Shown: positions 31,179 through 33,949 of the stretch, piece after piece
Numbering within the stretch: position 1 is the stretch's first letter
How the letters are laid out: every line of letters begins with the position of its first letter
Assembly (NCBI GenBank): GCA_947476045.1
Contig: CANJNZ010000050.1
Location: 1-33,949, forward strand
Source of the DNA: Chthoniobacteraceae bacterium
GTDB taxonomy: Bacteria > Verrucomicrobiota > Verrucomicrobiia > Chthoniobacterales > Chthoniobacteraceae
Direction: 5' to 3'
Length of the DNA: 33,949 nucleotides
Notes under the pieces: model-generated
Seen by the model: only the letters and a program-made list of their open reading frames with translations
What the model was told of the DNA's origin: nothing
Database searches by the model: none
Position numbers and translations under genes: made by a program

Positions 31179-31934
31179 CTACCTCCCAAACACCTCTCCG
31201 AAGAACTTCTTCATCGCGGTCCATGATTCTTTGTCGGCTTTTTCCTGATAGGCGGGGCCGGGCTTCGTGAAGCCGTGTTGTGCGCCTTCGTAGGTGACGA
31301 ACTTCATGTCAGCCTTCGCCTTTTCCATCTCCGCTTTGAATGCGGGGACTTCCTTGTTCACGTAATCGTCCGCGCCGCCGTGGCAGATGAGCAGGCGCGC
31401 TTTGATTTTCCCCGCCTCCGCCGGGAGCGTCGTGCTGAGTCCGCCGTGGAAAGTGACGATACCGCGCACATCCGCGCCGCTGCGGGCGAGTTCGAGGACG
31501 CTGGTGCCGCCGAAGCAGTAGCCAATCGCGCCGAGCTTCTTCGCATCCACGCCGGGTTGCTTTTTCAATTCATCCAGCCCGAGCAAAACGCGACGGCGCA
31601 GCAGCGGGAGATCGTTTTTGTAAGTGCCGGCCTGCACGCCACATTCCTTCGGGTCCGTCGGGCGGACGCCCTTGCCGTAGATGTCTGCCGCGAAGGCCAC
31701 GTAGCCGAGTTCGGCGAGCTGCGTCGTGCGGGTCTTGGTGTATTCCTGCAAGCCCGTCCAGTCGTGGACGACGAGGACGCCGGGGCGCGGAGCCTTCACC
31801 GCATCGTCGTAAGCGAGGAAGCCTTCGAGTTCCGCCGAGCCGTCCTTGTAGGTGATGAGTTCCGTTTTCACCTTCGCAAAAGAAGGAGCGGCAAGAGCGA
31901 GGGCGACGGCGAGCGTAGAGAGGAGTGTCTTCAT
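31179..31934 (-). CDS. Exported dienelactone hydrolase family protein
   Basis: The 251-residue alpha/beta hydrolase has a signal peptide (LAVALALAAPSFA, cleavage near residue 20). The catalytic triad is readable: nucleophile Cys140 in GYCFGG, Asp189 or Asp190 in HGGADDYV, and His220 in GAQHGF. A cysteine nucleophile is typical of dienelactone hydrolases, which open lactone rings of chlorocatechol breakdown; many exported relatives hydrolyse unknown esters. No other aromatic degradation genes are nearby. The divergent ABC permease gene starts 89 bases away. Confidence 0.87.
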   Translation of the reverse strand: MKTLLSTLAVALALAAPSFAKVKTELITYKDGSAELEGFLAYDDAVKAPRPGVLVVHDWTGLQEYTKTRTTQLAELGYVAFAADIYGKGVRPTDPKECGVQAGTYKNDLPLLRRRVLLGLDELKKQPGVDAKKLGAIGYCFGGTSVLELARSGADVRGIVTFHGGLSTTLPAEAGKIKARLLICHGGADDYVNKEVPAFKAEMEKAKADMKFVTYEGAQHGFTKPGPAYQEKADKESWTAMKKFFGEVFGR

Positions 31935-32023
31935 GCGCGAGTGAGTATCCGCTCACGCGGACGATGCCAAGCGCGGTGCGCATCACACTCGCCAGCGCAA
32001 TAGCACGCGTGTATGGGCGGTGC

Positions 32024-32791
32024 ATGTCCGCACTCCACACTGCAACGCCGTCGCTGCCCATCAGAGCGCTCAGCTTTGCGATCGCGCTCGTGGTGGTCGC
32101 GGGCGTGGCGGTCGGCGCGCTGTTGGCGCTGGATTACGAATGGCGCTGGGGAGCGGTGTGGAGCTACCGGCAGATTTACTTCGATGGCTGGGTGGCCACC
32201 CTCGCCATCGCTGCGATTGCACTGCCCGCGAGTTGCGTGCTAGGTCTGGTTTTCGCACTTGCCCGACGCGCGTCCTTTCTCCCGCTGCGCTACATTTCGC
32301 GCATCTACGTGGAATTGACGCGCGGCGCTCCGCTGCTCGTGCAAATTTACCTCTACTTTTACGTCTTCGGCCATGTGCTGCGGATGGAGAGCCGCTACAT
32401 CGCCGGGCCGCTCATCCTCGCGACATTCACCGGCGCGTATATCAGCGAAATCATCCGCGCCGGGATCGAAAGCGTGGGCCGCTCGCAGCTCGAAAGCGCA
32501 CGCGCCATCGGCCTCACGACCGCGCAGACATACCGGTTCGTCATTTTCCCGCAGGCCATCCGTCAGGTGCTGCCGGGACTCGCGGGGCAATTCGTCTCGC
32601 TCGTCAAAGACTCCTCTCTCCTCTCCATCATCGCGCTGAATGAATTCACTCAGGCGGGCACGAACGTGAACAGCTTCACCTTCGCGCCATTCGAGAGCTA
32701 CCTGCCGCTCGCCGTGGGCTATCTCATCATCACGCTGCCCATCTCGCTCTGGACGCAGCGGCTCGAATCGCGTTTGAAGTTCGATACATAA
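32024..32791 (+). CDS. Polar amino-acid ABC transporter permease (HisM/GlnP type)
   Basis: The 255-residue protein has five to six membrane segments (about 10-30, 56-78, 98-118, 180-200 and 222-240). It carries the EAA loop that contacts the ATPase: ESARAIGLTTAQTYRFVIFP with a following PQAIRQVLPG, as in HisM, GlnP and ArtQ. YVELTRGAPLLVQIYLYFY is the conserved helix sequence of the amino-acid type. Neither an ATPase nor a binding-protein gene is adjacent, so partner subunits must be encoded elsewhere. The ATG at 32024 gives a short cytoplasmic N-terminus; longer frames run to 31925. It overlaps the pseudouridine synthase gene at TAATG. Confidence 0.85.
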   Translation: MSALHTATPSLPIRALSFAIALVVVAGVAVGALLALDYEWRWGAVWSYRQIYFDGWVATLAIAAIALPASCVLGLVFALARRASFLPLRYISRIYVELTRGAPLLVQIYLYFYVFGHVLRMESRYIAGPLILATFTGAYISEIIRAGIESVGRSQLESARAIGLTTAQTYRFVIFPQAIRQVLPGLAGQFVSLVKDSSLLSIIALNEFTQAGTNVNSFTFAPFESYLPLAVGYLIITLPISLWTQRLESRLKFDT

Positions 32792-33381
32792 TGCTCATCG
32801 CCTTCAACAAGCCCTACGGCGTCCTCAGCCAATTCACCCCCGACGGCTCCCCGCACCGCCCGCTCGCCGATTTCAAATTCCCGCGCGACGTGTATCCGCT
32901 CGGTCGTCTCGATGCCGAAAGCGAGGGCCTGCTCCTGCTGAGCGACGAACCTTTCCTAAACAAAAAACTCCTCGACCCCGAGCACGCCCACTCGCGCACC
33001 TACTGGGCGCAAATTGAATGCATTCCAACACGCGACTACCTCGACCGACTCGAAAAAGGCATCGTCATCGGCAAAACAAAAACCCTCCCCTGCCGCGCAT
33101 GGCTCCTCGACCCTCAGCCATTCATCGCCGCGAGAAATCCCCCCATCCGCTTCCGCAAAAACGTCCCCGACTGCTGGCTCGCGCTCTCATTGATCGAGGG
33201 AAGAAATCACCAGGTCCGCCGCATGACCGCCGCCATCGGCCACCCCACGTTGCGCCTCATCCGCGTCCGCATCGGCGAATTCGACCTCGGCGGCATCATG
33301 CCCGGCCAGTGGCGCGAACTCACCACCGGCGAACGCGCCCGCATCTTCGCCGGCCAGCGCTCCACCAACGTCTGCGCATAG
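32791..33381 (+). CDS. 23S rRNA pseudouridine synthase, RluE type
   Basis: The 196-residue RsuA-family enzyme has no S4 domain. The catalytic aspartate is Asp41 in PLGRLDAESEG, and the second family motif IEGRNHQVRRM lies at about 149-159 with a following GHPTLRL. The length and the absence of S4 fit RluE, which converts U2457 of 23S rRNA (E. coli numbering) to pseudouridine. RluB/RluF/RsuA have an S4 domain and are longer. The start overlaps the TAA of the permease gene by one base. The lower-GC, proline/arginine-rich DNA just after the stop is unremarkable. Confidence 0.9.
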   Translation: MLIAFNKPYGVLSQFTPDGSPHRPLADFKFPRDVYPLGRLDAESEGLLLLSDEPFLNKKLLDPEHAHSRTYWAQIECIPTRDYLDRLEKGIVIGKTKTLPCRAWLLDPQPFIAARNPPIRFRKNVPDCWLALSLIEGRNHQVRRMTAAIGHPTLRLIRVRIGEFDLGGIMPGQWRELTTGERARIFAGQRSTNVCA

Positions 33382-33433
33382 GGGGAAATCGAATCGCCAC
33401 GCTCCTGAAATCGCCCGCGCAAAGGAAAACTGC

Positions 33434-33462
33434 TTGCCGGGCACGCCCTCCCTCCACATATT
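33434..33462 (+). promoter_or_regulatory. Candidate sigma-70 promoter of the tRNA gene
   Basis: TTGCCG (33434-33439) and CATATT (33457-33462) are separated by exactly 17 bases, each matching consensus in four of six positions. Predicted transcription would begin near 33469, 14 bases before the tRNA. Confidence 0.45.
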
Positions 33463-33482
33463 CCACGCCCTCAATTCAGAGT

Positions 33483-33557
33483 GACCCTATCGTCTAGCGG
33501 TTAGGACACTCCCCTTTCACGGGAGTAACCGGGGTTCGATTCCCCGTAGGGTCGCCA
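33483..33557 (+). tRNA. tRNA-Glu (anticodon UUC)
   Basis: The 75-base gene folds as a cloverleaf. The acceptor stem GACCCTA pairs with TAGGGTC, followed by discriminator G and encoded CCA. The D arm contains AGCGGTTAGG. The anticodon stem CTCCC/GGGAG holds loop CTTTCAC with anticodon TTC, and the T arm CGGGG/CCCCG holds TTCGATT. It closely resembles E. coli tRNA-Glu in layout. The 3' CCA is encoded. It reads glutamate codons GAA and GAG. Confidence 0.97.
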
Positions 33558-33623
33558 TGAGATTTCCCCAATCGAAACTGCCTGAGTGGCAGGTTCGACA
33601 GCGCTTTCAGCAAGCACCTCCAT

Positions 33624-33812
33624 TTACAAAACGCCCGCTTCCAGTTCCTCCAAATAGATGAAGTCCGGCGCTTTCACGCCTGCCTCGGCCCGGATCCTCA
33701 CCAGCTTTGGTGACTCAAAGAAACGTCTCGCGTCTTCAATCGAAGTCCATGTCGAGAAATGCACAATCCGGTTCGGTTCATTCTGATACTTCAGCACTTG
33801 GTAATACCACAT
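33624..33812 (-). pseudogene. Truncated 3' part of a monooxygenase-like (ABM-fold) gene
   Basis: The last 60 residues or so (QVLKYQNEPNRIVHFSTW, then SIEDARRFFESPKL, then APDFIYLEELEAG) match the C-terminal half of the short dimeric ABM-fold proteins of about 100 residues. Those proteins begin with an extra 40 residues or so containing a K-x-x-DY-x-x-W segment; that part is absent. Upstream of about 33812 the open frame continues only as an unrelated hydrophobic stretch, reaching 33875. The gene is therefore probably truncated at its 5' end, and the adjacent plus-strand ORF may mark the inserted element. Confidence 0.5.
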
Positions 33813-33859
33813 TCCACAAACAAGCTGACAAAGTATTGGAAAAGAGATAAAAGGGAGGG

Positions 33860-33949
33860 ATGGGAGGAAACACACTTAAACTGGGCAGGCCGGATGCGGC
33901 TGCACGAATTGATGAACGCTATGCGAGGGAGCCGGATGGATGGCGCAAG
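33860..33949 (+). CDS. Partial ORF at the window edge, possibly transposase N-terminus
   Basis: A frame opens at ATG 33860 and runs off the end, encoding 30 residues with LKLGRPDAAARIDERYARE and PDGWRK. A purine-rich AAAAGGGAGGG precedes the start directly. The charged helix followed by a GW(R/K) turn recalls N-terminal ends of IS630-type transposases, but 30 residues are too few to assign a family. A transposase here would explain the truncated monooxygenase-like gene to its left. Confidence 0.35.
   Translation, partial: MGGNTLKLGRPDAAARIDERYAREPDGWRK

Noticed and set aside
33578-33592. Small stem CTGCC-TGAGT-GGCAG after the tRNA gene
   Set aside because: Five pairs only and no T-run, so it is not a convincing terminator.

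Overview
The window looks like a chromosomal segment from a free-living, GC-rich Gram-negative bacterium of the Verrucomicrobia (PVC group), perhaps near Chthoniobacter/Spartobacteria. This is an inference. It rests on the Tat-exported DUF1501 protein, the many lipoproteins and exported proteins, a ClpC with a UVR segment, the generally weak Shine-Dalgarno signals and a GxxExxY cassette. I recognise no rRNA, CRISPR array, phage or plasmid backbone. Most of the sequence is ordinary chromosomal housekeeping DNA broken by several small accessory insertions.

Layout. Bases 1-3.6 kb hold small envelope and redox genes: an exported protein, a GbsR/MarR-type regulator with a membrane protein and a DCC (DUF393) thiol protein, a two-helix membrane protein, a TPR lipoprotein and a YkgJ-type cysteine-cluster protein. 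Bases 3.7-11.3 kb hold a lone DUF1501 protein, then two related membrane proteins in a less GC-rich patch flanked by a 157-base direct repeat, then a secreted protein with a His/Cys pair, a DUF255/YyaL thioredoxin-domain protein, a lipoprotein amidase and a small exported protein. Bases 11.5-15.1 kb hold clpC with a strong terminator, and asd.

Bases 15.2-20.9 kb resemble the conserved infC-rpmI-rplT-pheS-pheT cluster, read on the minus strand, but interrupted twice. A GxxExxY gene framed by 28-base inverted repeats sits between pheS and pheT, and an M50 (site-2 type) protease gene on the opposite strand sits between rplT and pheS. infC is not next to rpmI; a winged-helix regulator is there instead.

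Bases 21.7-25.2 kb form a probable operon of an ECF sigma factor, a membrane anti-sigma-like protein with cysteines in its outer domain, and a DsbD/ScsB-type disulfide reductase. Facing it are a hybrid sensor kinase and a stand-alone DsbD N-terminal-domain protein. Bases 28.2-33.4 kb carry an L,D-transpeptidase, a tiny lipoprotein with an ideal ribosome-binding site, a coupled Nif3-like/3-methyladenine glycosylase pair, a less GC-rich orphan, a dienelactone-hydrolase-like enzyme, a polar amino-acid ABC permease and an RluE-type pseudouridine synthase. tRNA-Glu(UUC), a truncated monooxygenase-like gene and the start of an ORF possibly belonging to a transposase close the window.

The recurring themes are envelope thiol/disulfide chemistry (DCC protein, YyaL, DsbD, DsbD-N paralogue, anti-sigma with cysteines) and small insertions marked by repeats. 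The three best leads are the inverted-repeat GxxExxY cassette in pheST, the repeat-flanked membrane-protein pair after the DUF1501 gene, and the ECF/anti-sigma/DsbD operon.
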